Source: Candidatus Methylomirabilota bacterium (GTDB taxonomy: Bacteria > Methylomirabilota > Methylomirabilia > Rokubacteriales > CSP1-6). Taken from it: 38,257 bases of DNA. The stretch lies in NCBI GenBank assembly GCA_036001065.1, contig DASYUQ010000209.1, positions 1-38,257 on the forward strand. Direction: 5' to 3'. This document shows, piece after piece, positions 23,790-33,027 of the stretch (position 1 is its first letter; the number at the start of each line of letters is the position of its first letter). The notes under the pieces were generated by a model. It was not told the DNA's origin. It ran no database searches and worked only from the letters and a program-made list of their open reading frames with translations. Both the position numbers and the translations under genes were made by a program.

Positions 23790-25240
23790 GGCTGGGTGGG
23801 ACCTTCGGGGCGCGGGCCGTGGCGGCGGCGGCGCCGGCGGCGTCCGGAGCGCTCGGGAGCCGGGGACCCCGCCCCGGCTTCGCGAGGCGGCGGCGCGGGG
23901 CGCTGGGGCGCCGGCGGGGCGGGACGTTGGGGTGCCGGCTGGCCGTGGCCGGCCGGCCCCCGGTCGTGACCCCGGTCGCGCTGACGCCGCTCGCCCGGGC
24001 GGCCGCCGCGGTCCCCGCGCCGCGCCGCCAGACGGGCGCGACGCTCCTCGGCGAAGCGGCGGCGCTCCTCGGCCGTCGGCATCACCTCGGAAGCGAAGAG
24101 ACCGTCTTCCGCCCAGGCGACGAGGATCTTCTGGCCGATGAACTTCTCGATCGCCTCGATGCGCAGCGCGCTCACCTCGTCGACGAGGCTGATCGCTTTG
24201 CCGCCGGCCCCGGCGCGCGCCGTCCGCCCGATGCGGTGGACATAGTCCTCGGCGTCGTCGGGCAGATCCCAGTTGACGACGTGGCTCACCGCTTCGATGT
24301 GCAGGCCGCGCGAGGCCACGTCGGTCGCCACCAGGACGGGCAGCTTGCCCTCCTTGAAGTCGTTGAGGATCCGCAGCCGCTTCTTCTGATCGACGTCGCC
24401 CGTGAGCGCGCGCGCCTGCCAGCCGTTGCGGCAGAGGCGGTCCTCGAGGCGGCGCGCCTCCTCGCGGGTGTTGGTGAAAATCAGGATGCGGTCGCCCCCC
24501 TCGCGGCGCAGGAGACCGAGGAGCAGCGGAAACTTCTCCTCGCGCCCGACGTGGTAGAGGCTCTGCTCGACCTTCTCCACCGTCTTCTGCTGGGGCGAGA
24601 TGGAGATCTGGGCGGGGTTGTTCATGAACTCCCAGGTCAGCTCGAGGACGCGGAAGGACAGGGTGGCCGAGAAGAGGAACGACTGGCGCTGCTCGGGCGG
24701 CGGCAGCCGGCGCAGGATGAACCGCAGGTCGGCGATGAAGCCCATGTCGAACATGCGGTCGGCCTCGTCGACCACCAGGACCTCCACCCGCTTGGGCGAC
24801 CACACGTGCTGCTTGAGGTAGTCGATCAACCGTCCCGGCGTGCCGACGAGGAGGTCACACCCCTCGCGCAACGCCTCCCGCTGCTTGTTGTAGTCGATCC
24901 CGCCGTAGACGGCGAGGATGCGGAAGGGCGTGAAGCGGCCGAGCAGCTTCGCGTCCGACTCGATCTGCACCACCAGCTCGCGCGTCGGCGCGATGATGAG
25001 CACCCGCGGCGCCGCCGCGCCCGGCGGGGCCGGCCGCTCCGGGTTCCGCAGCAGGCGCGTGAAGGCGGCGATGAGGAAGGCGGCGGTCTTGCCGGTGCCA
25101 GTCTGCGACTGGCCGGCGACGTCCTTGCCCTTGAGGGCCAGGGGCAGCGCGGCCTCCTGGATCGGGGTGGCGGTCACGAAGCCCGCCTCGCGGATCCCGC
25201 GCATGACCGGCTCCGGCAGGCTGAGGGATTCGAAATTCAC
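23786..25240 (-). CDS. DEAD-box RNA helicase (RhlE/RhlB type)
   Basis: 484 residues from a GTG start. Q motif (FESLSLPEPVMRGIREAGF...TPIQ), Walker A SQTGTGKTAAF, PTRELVVQ, GTPGRLIDYL, VVDEADRMFDMGF, the SAT motif FLFSATL, FTNTREEARRLEDRL, ATDVASRGLHIEAVSHVVNWDLP and HRIGRTARAG. The last ~90 residues are a disordered Arg/Gly/Pro-rich tail (repeated RPAPPAPQ segments and a run of arginines), typical of RNA-binding extensions. It remodels RNA in decay or ribosome assembly. The start shares one base with the acetolactate synthase stop, and the 3' end overlaps the convergent SIS gene stop. Confidence 0.95.
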   Translation of the reverse strand: MNFESLSLPEPVMRGIREAGFVTATPIQEAALPLALKGKDVAGQSQTGTGKTAAFLIAAFTRLLRNPERPAPPGAAAPRVLIIAPTRELVVQIESDAKLLGRFTPFRILAVYGGIDYNKQREALREGCDLLVGTPGRLIDYLKQHVWSPKRVEVLVVDEADRMFDMGFIADLRFILRRLPPPEQRQSFLFSATLSFRVLELTWEFMNNPAQISISPQQKTVEKVEQSLYHVGREEKFPLLLGLLRREGGDRILIFTNTREEARRLEDRLCRNGWQARALTGDVDQKKRLRILNDFKEGKLPVLVATDVASRGLHIEAVSHVVNWDLPDDAEDYVHRIGRTARAGAGGKAISLVDEVSALRIEAIEKFIGQKILVAWAEDGLFASEVMPTAEERRRFAEERRARLAARRGDRGGRPGERRQRDRGHDRGPAGHGQPAPQRPAPPAPQRPAPPPREAGAGSPAPERSGRRRRRRRHGPRPEGPTQP

Positions 25241-26880
25241 TAGATCGGGCAGACGAGCTGGCCCATGCGCTCGGCCAGCTTGAGGTTCTCACGGTAGTCG
25301 ACGGGCACCTCGACCAGGCAGGGCCCCTGGCCCCCGAAGCCCGTCTCCAGGGCCGGCAGCAGCTCGTCGGCGGCCTCCACGCGTTCGCCCCGGCAGCCGA
25401 AGGCGCGCGCCAGCGCCACGAAGTCCGGATTGCCGAAGGCCACGCCCGACTCGCGGCCATAGCGGGTCAGCTGCTTCCAGCGGATGACGCCGTAGGCGTC
25501 GTCGCGGAAGATGAGGACCACCACGTTGAGGTTCAGGCGCACCGCCGTCTCCAGCTCCTGGACGTTCATGAGGAAGCCGCCGTCGCCGACCACCGCGACG
25601 ACGCGGCGCTCGGGCTGCAGGAGCTTGGCGGCGACGGCGCCGGGCAGGGCGATGCCCATGGCGGCGAACCCGTTGGAGATGATCACCGTGTTGGGTTCCT
25701 CGGCCTGGAAGAGCCGCGCCACCCAGAGCTTGTGGGCGCCCACGTCGGAGATGAGGATGTCGTGGGGGGCCAGCACCTTGCGCAGATCGTGGAGCACGCG
25801 CTGCGGCTTCATCGGGAAGCCGTTGTCGGCGGCGCCGGCGTGCAGCTCGCCGAGGATCCAGTCGTGGAGCTGCCGCGTGCGCGTGGGATCGCGCCGCGTG
25901 GACACCAGATCGGTCAGCAGATCGAGCGCCTCGCGGATGTCGGCCACCACCTCCACGGCCGGCTGGTAGTCCTCGTCCACCTCGGCGGGCGTGAAGTCGA
26001 TGTGGACGATCGTCTTCTCCCGCTCGCCGTTCCAGAGCTTGGGCGCGAACTCGACGGGATCGTAGCCCACCGCGACCACCAGATCGGCCCGATCGAAGCC
26101 GCACGACACCACGTCGCGCATCTGCAGGCCGATCGTGCCCAGCGCCAGCTCGTGATCCCAGGGCAGGCAGCCCTTGGCCATGAAGGTGTTGGCGACGGGG
26201 ACGCCGGTGCGCCCCGCGAACTCCCGGAGGGCCAGCGAGGCCTTGCCGCGGATGACGCCGTTGCCGGCGAAGATCAGCGGATTCTTCGCCCGGTCGATCA
26301 GCTCGGCCGCCCGGCGGAGCGCGGGCCGATCGGGCGAGGGGCGCCGGGGCCGCTCGGTCGAGAGCGGCGCCGACGTGGTGGACACCTCCTCGTCGGCGAC
26401 GTCCTCCGGCAGCTCGAGGTGGCAGACCCCCGGCTTCTCCGCCTCCGCGACCTTGAACGCCTTCCGCACCGCCTCGGGGATCACGCTGGTGATCTCCAGG
26501 CGCGTGTTCCACTTGGTGATGGATCGGAACATGTCCACGACGTTGACGTACTGGTGCGACTCCTTGTGGATGCGGTCCCGGCCCGCCTGGCCGGTGATGG
26601 CCACCACCGGCGCCCGATCGAGGTTCGCGTCGCCGAGGCCGGTGGCGAGGTTGGTCGCCCCGGGGCCGAGCGTGCCCAGACAGACGCCGGCGCGGCCGCT
26701 GAGGCGCCCCCATACGTCGGCCATGAACGCCGCGCCCTGCTCGTGACGGCAGGTCACGAACTGGATGCCGGAGTCGAGGAGCGCGTCGAGGAGGCCGAGC
26801 GTCTCCTCGCCCGGCACGCCGAAGAGGACCCGGACGTCCTCGTTGCGGAGACAACGCACCAGCAGCTCGGCGCCCTTCAT
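25240..26880 (-). CDS. Acetolactate synthase-like ThDP enzyme (large subunit type)
   Basis: 546 residues: ThDP-dependent enzyme with three domains. N-terminal: VLFGVPGEETLGLLDAL and the activating glutamate in TCRHEQGAAFMADVWG, LGTLGPGATNLATGLGDANLD, KWNTRLEI. Middle: NPLIFAGNGVIRGKA. C-terminal: NGFAAMGIALPGAVAAKL and the ThDP-binding VVAVVGDGGFLMNVQELETAVRL...DDAYGVIRWKQ. The sequence resembles catabolic AlsS-type synthases (pyruvate to acetolactate). No small regulatory subunit gene is adjacent. The ATG at 26880 overlaps the tatC stop (ATGA). A related oxoacid decarboxylase cannot be excluded. Confidence 0.87.
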   Translation of the reverse strand: MKGAELLVRCLRNEDVRVLFGVPGEETLGLLDALLDSGIQFVTCRHEQGAAFMADVWGRLSGRAGVCLGTLGPGATNLATGLGDANLDRAPVVAITGQAGRDRIHKESHQYVNVVDMFRSITKWNTRLEITSVIPEAVRKAFKVAEAEKPGVCHLELPEDVADEEVSTTSAPLSTERPRRPSPDRPALRRAAELIDRAKNPLIFAGNGVIRGKASLALREFAGRTGVPVANTFMAKGCLPWDHELALGTIGLQMRDVVSCGFDRADLVVAVGYDPVEFAPKLWNGEREKTIVHIDFTPAEVDEDYQPAVEVVADIREALDLLTDLVSTRRDPTRTRQLHDWILGELHAGAADNGFPMKPQRVLHDLRKVLAPHDILISDVGAHKLWVARLFQAEEPNTVIISNGFAAMGIALPGAVAAKLLQPERRVVAVVGDGGFLMNVQELETAVRLNLNVVVLIFRDDAYGVIRWKQLTRYGRESGVAFGNPDFVALARAFGCRGERVEAADELLPALETGFGGQGPCLVEVPVDYRENLKLAERMGQLVCPI

Positions 26881-27641
26881 AGGCTCGCGGGTGTCTCCTC
26901 GGCGACGGGCACCGGCTTGGGCCGGCGGCGGCCGAAGATGCGGGCGCAGACGATGCCCACCTCGTAGAGCAGGATCAGCGGCCCGGCCATCAGCGTCATG
27001 TTGAAGGCGTCTCCGGTCGGCGTGAGCATCGCGGCCGCCACCGCGCACCCCAGGACCGCATACTTGCGGTTCTTCGCCAGAGTGCCGGTGGTCACCAAGC
27101 CCACCCGGACCGCCAGTGTGAGAGCCAGCGGGACCTCGAAGATGGCGCCGAATGCGAGCGTGAACTTCAGGATGAAGTCGAAGTAGGCGCCGATCGTCAG
27201 CATCGGGATCAGATCGGGCCCCCCGAAGCCGAGGAGCACGGGCAGCGAGAACGGCACGACCACCAGCAGCGAGAAGGCCCCTCCCCCGATGAAGAGCAGC
27301 GAGCCGACGATCACGAAGGGCGCCGCATACTTCTTCTCGTGGGCGTGCAGGCCGGGCGCCACGAACCTCCACACCTGCCAGAGGATGGCCGGCGCGGCGA
27401 GGAACAGGCCACAGATCAGCGCGACCTTCATCTGCGCCCAGAAGGCCTCGGTGGGGGTGATGAAGACGAGCTTGTTGCCCGTGTTCTTCACCGGTCGTGA
27501 GAGGAACTCGATCACCCGCGGGCTGAACGGGAACGCGATGCCGAGGCCGACCAGCAGGGCGAGGAGGCTCCGGACGATGCGCGTGCGCAACTCGCCCAGG
27601 TGCTCCATGAACGACATCCGGTCCTGCAACGTGCGCCCCAC
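26877..27641 (-). CDS. tatC: Twin-arginine translocase subunit TatC
   Basis: 254 residues, six predicted membrane helices. TatC landmarks: MSFMEHLGELRTRIV at the N terminus, ITPTEAFWAQMKVAL, PAILWQVWRFVAPGLHAHEKKYA, and AMLTPTGDAFNMTLMAGPLILLYEVG near the end. TatC is the receptor of the Tat pathway, which exports folded proteins such as molybdoenzymes. No tatA/B is visible nearby. It starts 4 bp after thiD. Confidence 0.95.
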   Translation of the reverse strand: MGRTLQDRMSFMEHLGELRTRIVRSLLALLVGLGIAFPFSPRVIEFLSRPVKNTGNKLVFITPTEAFWAQMKVALICGLFLAAPAILWQVWRFVAPGLHAHEKKYAAPFVIVGSLLFIGGGAFSLLVVVPFSLPVLLGFGGPDLIPMLTIGAYFDFILKFTLAFGAIFEVPLALTLAVRVGLVTTGTLAKNRKYAVLGCAVAAAMLTPTGDAFNMTLMAGPLILLYEVGIVCARIFGRRRPKPVPVAEETPASL

Positions 27642-27645
27642 CGCC

Positions 27646-28434
27646 CTACCAGCGCTCGACGAAATGACGCAAGGCGCCCACGCCGCGCCCGGGCTGGAAG
27701 CCCTCGCGGATGGCGGCGGTCACGTAGGCCTTGGCCTCCCGGATCGTGCGCTCCAGCGCCTGGCCCCGGGCCAGGCCCGCCGCGATGGCCGCCGAGAAGG
27801 TGCAGCCGGTGCCGTGGGTGTTGGGCGAGTCGACCCGCGGCGCGGTGAAGCGCGTGAACTCGCGTCCGTTCCAGAGGATGTCGGTGGCCGACTCCTTGAG
27901 ATGGCCGCCCTTGACCAGCACGTGCTTGGGGCCGAGGGCCAGGATGCGCCGGGCCGCCTGCTCCATCTCGGCTTCGCTGCCGACAGGCATGTCGGCCAGG
28001 GCGGCGGCCTCGGGGAGGTTCGGCGTCACCACGTCCGCCAGCGGCAGCATGTGCTTGACCAGCGCCGCCCGCGCGTCGGGCTCGAGCAGCGGATCGCCCG
28101 ACTTCGCGATCATCACCGGGTCGAGCACGATGTTGCGCTGGCGGTGCGCGCGCAGCCGCTCGGCCACCGCCTGGATGATCGGTCCCGTCGACAGCATCCC
28201 GAGCTTCACCGCGTCGGCCCCGAAGTCGGCCAGCACCGAGTCGATCTGCCGGGCGACGAACTCGGGAGGCAGGTTGAAGACCCCCTGCACGCCGAGGGAG
28301 TTCTGCGCGGTGATCGCCGTCAGGACGGACATGCCGTAGACGCGGAAGGCCGAGAAGGTCTTGAGATCCGCCTGGATGCCGGCGCCGCCGCCGGAATCGG
28401 ACCCGGCAATGGTCAGCGCTTTCGGAATGGCCAT
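27646..28434 (-). CDS. thiD: Hydroxymethylpyrimidine (phosphate) kinase ThiD
   Basis: 262 residues, full-length ThiD. Substrate/ATP motifs: ALTIAGSDSGGGAGIQADLKTF (~6-27), LGMLSTGPIIQAVAE, VLDPVMIAKSGDPLL, VTPNLPEAAAL, VLVKGGHL and DSPNTHGTGCTFSAAIAAGLARG with the catalytic Cys region. It phosphorylates hydroxymethylpyrimidine in thiamin biosynthesis. It is the first gene of the thiD-tatC-acetolactate synthase-helicase run; the ThDP-dependent synthase downstream uses the end product of this pathway. The upstream in-frame ATG at 28494 is less likely. Confidence 0.95.
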   Translation of the reverse strand: MAIPKALTIAGSDSGGGAGIQADLKTFSAFRVYGMSVLTAITAQNSLGVQGVFNLPPEFVARQIDSVLADFGADAVKLGMLSTGPIIQAVAERLRAHRQRNIVLDPVMIAKSGDPLLEPDARAALVKHMLPLADVVTPNLPEAAALADMPVGSEAEMEQAARRILALGPKHVLVKGGHLKESATDILWNGREFTRFTAPRVDSPNTHGTGCTFSAAIAAGLARGQALERTIREAKAYVTAAIREGFQPGRGVGALRHFVERW

Positions 28435-28777
28435 AGACTTCCGAAGTATACGCGCCGCTCGGCGGCCCGACAAACGGAGCCGTATCGCCGGCACGACGTT
28501 GACGGACGTCCGGCCGGGAAGGTGGGGTGGGGCCGATGAGCCGCTTCACCCTTCGCGAGCGCAGATGGAGGACACCTCACACCGCTGGCCGCGCCCCGGG
28601 CCCGCATCCCGGTGGCTGACCTCCTGCCCTAGCGCCCGGCCGTCACCAGCCGTCCACGACGATGGCGACCGCGAGGACGCCCAGCGCCAGGCCCATCACG
28701 TAATTGAAGGCCGTCAAGAAGACGCGGCCCAGCCCGGCGCCGGTCGTCCAGAACGAGAAGAGACAGCGGTCGGACGC
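28435..28777. other. Intergenic stretch with a possible gene remnant
   Basis: 343 bp. On the minus strand, directly after the rsmI stop and in another frame, about 40 codons read ...FSFWTTGAGLGRVFLTAFNYVMGLALGVLAVAIVVDGW and stop at about 28639. This looks like the last membrane helix of a protein but has no usable start codon, since an in-frame TGA precedes it. I regard it as a remnant or a very short gene with a non-standard start. The rest, including the likely thiD promoter region, shows nothing recognisable. Confidence 0.35.
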
Positions 28778-29449
28778 TCACCCGGCCGGGATCACCAGCG
28801 TGAACTCGCCGCGGGCCGCGCCCGCCGCCAGCCGCGCGAGATGCGCGGAGGGCGGCCCACTCACCACCTCCTCGAACTGCTTGGTCAGCTCGCGGGCCAC
28901 CACGATCTCGATGTCGCCGAACACCTCGCCGATCGCCGCCAGCGTGGCCGCGATGCGGTGGGGCGACTCGTAGAGGACGATGGTCGTCTCCAGCCCGCGC
29001 AGCGCCTTCAGCCGGTTCACCCGCCGGCCCGGTTTGACCGGCAGGAAGCCGTCGAAGACGAAGCGGTCGGCGGGGATCCCGGCGGCGGAGAGCGCCGTCA
29101 CCAGTGCCGACGGGCCGGGCACGGGCACGATCGGAATGCCGGCCGCCCGCGCCTCGCGAACGAGCAGGAAGCCGGGATCGGAGATGCCGGGGGTGCCGGC
29201 GTCGGTGACCAGCGCCACCGACCTGCCCTCGGCGAGCTGGCGGAGAATCTGCGGGCCCTTCTGCAGCTTGTTGTGCTCGAAGTAGCTGGTGGTCGGCGTG
29301 TGGATGTCGAAGCGGGCCAGCAGCGCCCGCGTGCGCCGGGTATCCTCGCAGGCGATCAGGTCGACCTCCCGGAGGACGCGCAGCGCGCGCAGGGTGACGT
29401 CCTCGAGATTGCCGATCGGGGTGGCGACGACGAAGAGGGTGCCGCTCAG
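28778..29449 (-). CDS. rsmI: 16S rRNA 2'-O-methyltransferase RsmI, non-canonical start
   Basis: 223 residues of the tetrapyrrole-methylase fold. RsmI motifs run without interruption from residue 4: TLFVVATPIGNLEDVTLRAL, LIACEDTRRTRALL, TSYFEHNKLQKGPQIL, VALVTDAGTPGISDPGFLLV, IPVVPVPGPSALVTALSAAGI, FVFDGFLP, VLYESPHRIAATL, VVARELTKQFEEV. The conserved N terminus begins two bases after the clpX TAG, and the frame has no ATG, GTG or TTG until residue ~78, inside the catalytic core. The only plausible initiator is CTG at 29447-29449 (or re-initiation from clpX). The C-terminal helical extension found in many RsmI proteins is absent. It methylates C1402 of 16S rRNA. Confidence 0.9.
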   Translation of the reverse strand: MSGTLFVVATPIGNLEDVTLRALRVLREVDLIACEDTRRTRALLARFDIHTPTTSYFEHNKLQKGPQILRQLAEGRSVALVTDAGTPGISDPGFLLVREARAAGIPIVPVPGPSALVTALSAAGIPADRFVFDGFLPVKPGRRVNRLKALRGLETTIVLYESPHRIAATLAAIGEVFGDIEIVVARELTKQFEEVVSGPPSAHLARLAAGAARGEFTLVIPAG

Positions 29450-29450
29450 A

Positions 29451-30698
29451 CTAGGCCGACTGCTCTTTCGCTTCCGACACCAGCACCGGAGATTCGTGCT
29501 CGAGGATCACCTCGCGCGTGATGATGCACTCCTTGAGCCCCTGGATGGACGGCAGCTCGTACATGATCTCGAGCATGACCTCCTCCAGGATCGCGCGCAG
29601 GCCGCGGGCGCCGGTGCCGCGCTTGAGCGCCTCCCGGGCGATCGCCACCACCGCGTCGTCCGTGAACTTCAGGCGGACCTTCTCGAGGTCGAAGTACTTC
29701 TGGTACTGCTTGATGATCGCGTTCTTGGGCTCCCTGAGGATCCGGACCAGCGCCGGCTCGTCGAGGTCGTGCAGGGTGGCGATGACCGGCAGCCGGCCCA
29801 CGAACTCGGGGATCAGCCCGTACTTCAAGAGATCTTCGGGCTGGATGAGAGCCAGCAGGTCGCCCACCCGACGCTCGTCGCGGCTCTTGATCTCGGCGCC
29901 GAAGCCCATCCCCGAGCGCCCCACCCGCGACTCGATGATCTTGTCGAGGCTGACGAAGGCGCCCCCGCAGATGAACAGCACGTTGGACGTGTCGACCTGG
30001 ATGAACTCCTGGTGCGGGTGCTTGCGTCCGCCCTGGGGCGGGACGTTGGCCACCGTCCCTTCCAGGATCTTCAGGAGAGCCTGCTGAACGCCTTCGCCGG
30101 AAACGTCCCGAGTGATCGACGGGTTTTCGGACTTCCGGGCGATCTTGTCGATCTCATCGATGTACACAATCCCCCGCTCGGCCCGCTCGACATCGTAATC
30201 GGCCGCCTGGAGCAGCCGGAGGATGATGTTCTCCACGTCCTCGCCCACGTAGCCGGCCTCGGTCAGCGTGGTGGCGTCGGCGATGGTGAAGGGCACTCGC
30301 AGCATCTTGGCCAGCGTCTGGGCGAGGAGCGTCTTCCCCGAGCCGGTCGGGCCTATCAATAAGATGTTCGACTTCTGCAGCTCGACGTCGCCGGCGTCGC
30401 TCCCCGATTCGATGCGCTTGTAGTGGTTGTGGACGGCGACGGCGAGGATCTTCTTCGCGCGCTCCTGCCCCACCACGTACTGATCGAGCACCGTCTTGAT
30501 CTCGGCGGGCTTGGGGAGGCTCCGGATCTCCCGGCTCTTCTCCTCCTCCCACTCCTCCGCGATGATGTCGTTGCAGAGCTCGATGCACTCGTCGCAGATG
30601 TAGACCGTCGGCCCGGCGATCAGCTTGCGGACGTCGTTCTGGCTCTTGCCGCAGAACGAGCACTTCAGCGTGCCGTTGCCCTCGCGTCGTCCCGCCAT
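29451..30698 (-). CDS. clpX: ATP-dependent Clp protease ATPase subunit ClpX
   Basis: 415 residues. N-terminal zinc-binding domain [11 protein letters not shown]...CDECIELC (Cys13, 16, 35, 38), Walker A GPTGSGKT, pore-loop/[10 protein letters not shown], Walker [10 protein letters not shown], sensor and arginine-finger regions ([16 protein letters not shown]) and the C-terminal [13 protein letters not shown]. ClpX unfolds substrates and feeds them to ClpP. ATG 30698 chosen because it precedes the zinc domain by 12 residues; upstream in-frame residues are not ClpX-like. It sits 25 bp after clpP. Confidence 0.97.
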   Translation of the reverse strand: MAGRREGNGTLKCSFCGKSQNDVRKLIAGPTVYICDECIELCNDIIAEEWEEEKSREIRSLPKPAEIKTVLDQYVVGQERAKKILAVAVHNHYKRIESGSDAGDVELQKSNILLIGPTGSGKTLLAQTLAKMLRVPFTIADATTLTEAGYVGEDVENIILRLLQAADYDVERAERGIVYIDEIDKIARKSENPSITRDVSGEGVQQALLKILEGTVANVPPQGGRKHPHQEFIQVDTSNVLFICGGAFVSLDKIIESRVGRSGMGFGAEIKSRDERRVGDLLALIQPEDLLKYGLIPEFVGRLPVIATLHDLDEPALVRILREPKNAIIKQYQKYFDLEKVRLKFTDDAVVAIAREALKRGTGARGLRAILEEVMLEIMYELPSIQGLKECIITREVILEHESPVLVSEAKEQSA

Positions 30699-30723
30699 CT
30701 CTGGTCTGTCCTGGCTCGGAGCC

Positions 30724-31359
30724 CTATTTCTGGACCTGCGCCGCCAGCGCGGCCTGCTCACTCACCGCGCGGGTCGTGGGCTTCGACGAGATAACGTCGT
30801 CAACGATTCTATATTCCCGGGCCTGCTCCGCGGTCATGAAAAAGTCCCGGTCCGTGTCCCGTTGGATCCGCTCCTGGGGCTGACCGGTGTGCAGGGCCAG
30901 GATGCGGTTGAGCTCCTCGCGCATGCGGAGGATCTCACGCGCCTGGATGTCGATGTCGGTGGCCTGCCCCTGCACGCCACCCAGCGGCTGATGGATCATG
31001 ATCCGCGCGTGCGGCAGCGCGAACCGCTTGCCCTTGGCGCCGGCCGCCAGCAGGAGCGCGCCCATGGAGGCCGCCTGCCCCATGCAGATGGTGGAGATCC
31101 CGGGCTTGACGTACTGCATCGTGTCGTAGATCGCCATGCCCGCGGTCACCGAGCCCCCGGGGGAATTGATGTAGAGATAGATGTCCTTGTCCGGGTCCTC
31201 GGCCTCGAGAAAGAGCATCTGGGCGATCACCAGGTTGGCGAGCTCGTCTTCGATGAACGTGGGCAGGAAGATGATCCGCTCCTTGAGCAGCCGCGAGAAG
31301 ATGTCGAAGGCGCGCTCGCCACGTGGCGTCTGCTCGATCACCATCGGAACCAGAGCCAT
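30724..31359 (-). CDS. clpP: ATP-dependent Clp protease proteolytic subunit ClpP
   Basis: 211 residues. Catalytic triad segments: Ser in [16 protein letters not shown], His in [10 protein letters not shown], Asp in [13 protein letters not shown]. Also [23 protein letters not shown]. The start [20 protein letters not shown] is standard and is preceded by AGGAGAGG. Forms the tetradecameric protease with ClpX. The adjacent tig-clpP-clpX order is conserved in many bacteria. Confidence 0.97.
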   Translation of the reverse strand: MALVPMVIEQTPRGERAFDIFSRLLKERIIFLPTFIEDELANLVIAQMLFLEAEDPDKDIYLYINSPGGSVTAGMAIYDTMQYVKPGISTICMGQAASMGALLLAAGAKGKRFALPHARIMIHQPLGGVQGQATDIDIQAREILRMREELNRILALHTGQPQERIQRDTDRDFFMTAEQAREYRIVDDVISSKPTTRAVSEQAALAAQVQK

Positions 31360-31435
31360 GACCCTCTCCTTTTTGCTCGCCCTCGGGACGCTCGGACCGC
31401 CCCCCGGCGCGGTCGGCGGGGTGCGCCGGTGCGGA

Positions 31436-32704
31436 CTATTCATGGATTTTCGCCTCGCTGATCAGGAAGTCGAGTGTCATGCGCTCGCGCAGGCCATGCC
31501 CCAGCCCCTCCAGGTCTCCGCTCTTCTCCATCATACGCCGGATCGCCGGCGTCGGGCGCTGGCTGGCGCGGGCGATCTTCTCCACCTCGGCCTCGAGGTC
31601 CGCCGGGGAGGGGGTGATTCCCTCGCGCTCGGCGACGGCCTCCAGGAGCAGCGCGCGGCGGACGGCCCGCTCGGCGCCGGGGCGCAGCTCGGCCAACAGC
31701 TTGGCGTAGTCCCACTTGATGCCGTCGGGATCCACTCCCTGCCGCCGCAGGCGCTCACGCGCGTGCTCGACCTGATGGCCGACCTGGCGCATGATCAGCG
31801 AGTCCGGCACCGCGAACTCGTGGCGGGCCAGGAGCGCCTCGACGATCTTGTCCTCCAGCGCGTGGCGGCCCTCGCTGGCCCGGCGCGCCTCCAGCTGCCT
31901 GAGGACCTCGGCCCGCAGGGCCTCGAGCGTTTCGAACTCGCCCAGTGACTTCGCCAGATCGTCGTTCAACTCGGGCAGCACCTTCTCCTTCACCTCGACG
32001 ATCTTCACGGTGGCGGTGCCGGACTTGCCGCGCAGCTCCTCCCGCCGGTGATCGTCGGAGAACCGGAAGTTGACCGTGCGCTCGTCCCCGACACCCATGC
32101 CGACGACGGCCTGGTCCACCTCCGGCAAGACCGAGCCGTCGCCCACCTGGAAGGCGTAGCCGGCCTGGCTCGAGGGCTCCTGACCCTCGATCGCCAGCGT
32201 GTAGTCCATGATGACGAGGTCGCCCGGCCCGGCGGCTCGCGAGACGCTGCGGAACTGCGCCTGCTGCTCGCGCATGCGCCCGATCGTCTCCTCGACCTCG
32301 GCGGTCGTCACCGGTCTGGGCGCGTGCTGCAGCTCGAGGCCTCGGTACTCACCCAGCGTGATCGCCGGCTTGACCTCCACCACGGCGACGAAGGAGAGCG
32401 GCGCCCCCTCCTCGAGCCGAACGTTCTGGAGGTCGGGCTCGTCGACGGGCTCCAGACGCGCCTCGGACAGCGCCCGCCGGTAGACGTCGGGAATCAGGTG
32501 CTGGGCGACCTCGCGGCGCACGTCGTCGGAGAAGTGCACCTTCACGAGCGACCGCGGCACGTGCCCCTTGCGGAACCCCGGCAGCCGGGCTTGCTTCTGC
32601 ACGCGCCCGTACGCGCGCTCCCACTCCTTCTGGACGAGATCGACCGGCGCCTCGACCGCGAGCCGGCGCTTGCATCCCTCCATGGCTTCGACGGCAACCT
32701 TCAT
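31436..32704 (-). CDS. tig: Trigger factor chaperone
   Basis: 422 residues with the three trigger-factor parts. The N-terminal ribosome-binding domain carries the signature [16 protein letters not shown] (~43-58). The FKBP-like isomerase domain begins around [15 protein letters not shown] and includes [24 protein letters not shown]. The long helical C-terminal arms run from [20 protein letters not shown] to the end. The ATG at 32704 is internal to a longer open frame that continues into the tRNA and is not protein-like there. It binds nascent chains at the ribosome exit. First protein gene of the tig-clpP-clpX-rsmI run. Confidence 0.96.
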   Translation of the reverse strand: MKVAVEAMEGCKRRLAVEAPVDLVQKEWERAYGRVQKQARLPGFRKGHVPRSLVKVHFSDDVRREVAQHLIPDVYRRALSEARLEPVDEPDLQNVRLEEGAPLSFVAVVEVKPAITLGEYRGLELQHAPRPVTTAEVEETIGRMREQQAQFRSVSRAAGPGDLVIMDYTLAIEGQEPSSQAGYAFQVGDGSVLPEVDQAVVGMGVGDERTVNFRFSDDHRREELRGKSGTATVKIVEVKEKVLPELNDDLAKSLGEFETLEALRAEVLRQLEARRASEGRHALEDKIVEALLARHEFAVPDSLIMRQVGHQVEHARERLRRQGVDPDGIKWDYAKLLAELRPGAERAVRRALLLEAVAEREGITPSPADLEAEVEKIARASQRPTPAIRRMMEKSGDLEGLGHGLRERMTLDFLISEAKIHE

Positions 32705-32734
32705 CGACACCCCTGCGTGGCGACCGTTATAACG

Positions 32735-32823
32735 TGGTGCGAGAGGGGGGAGTCGAACCCCCAAGGGCTTTTGGCCCACTGGATCCTAAGTCCAGCGCGT
32801 CTGCCAGGTTTCGCCACTCTCGC
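32735..32823 (-). tRNA. tRNA-Leu (anticodon UAG)
   Basis: Read on the minus strand: acceptor GCGAGAG pairs with CTCTCGC, with discriminator A and an encoded CCA (32735-32737). The anticodon stem-loop is CTGGA-CTTAGGA-TCCAG, giving anticodon TAG. There is a long variable arm (GGGCC-AAAA-GCCC-type) as expected of class II leucine tRNA, and the T arm contains GGGGGTTCGACTCCCCC. 89 bases including CCA. It lies 30 bp upstream of tig on the same strand. Confidence 0.95.
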
Positions 32824-33027
32824 GTGATGTGGTGACGCGACCGCTAGAATATCCGTCTCGCGCCGACGCCGCAAGGAATGGCGTTTTGTAGAATTGCGCG
32901 CGCCCGCCGCGGGCGAGCCGCTGGCGCGGCCTTGAAATCGCCCGCTTCGATCGGCACCCCCGCTGGCACCTCCTTTGAAGCGTTCGGCCAGGCGACCTCA
33001 CTCAACCACCATCAGGGAGGATCACGT

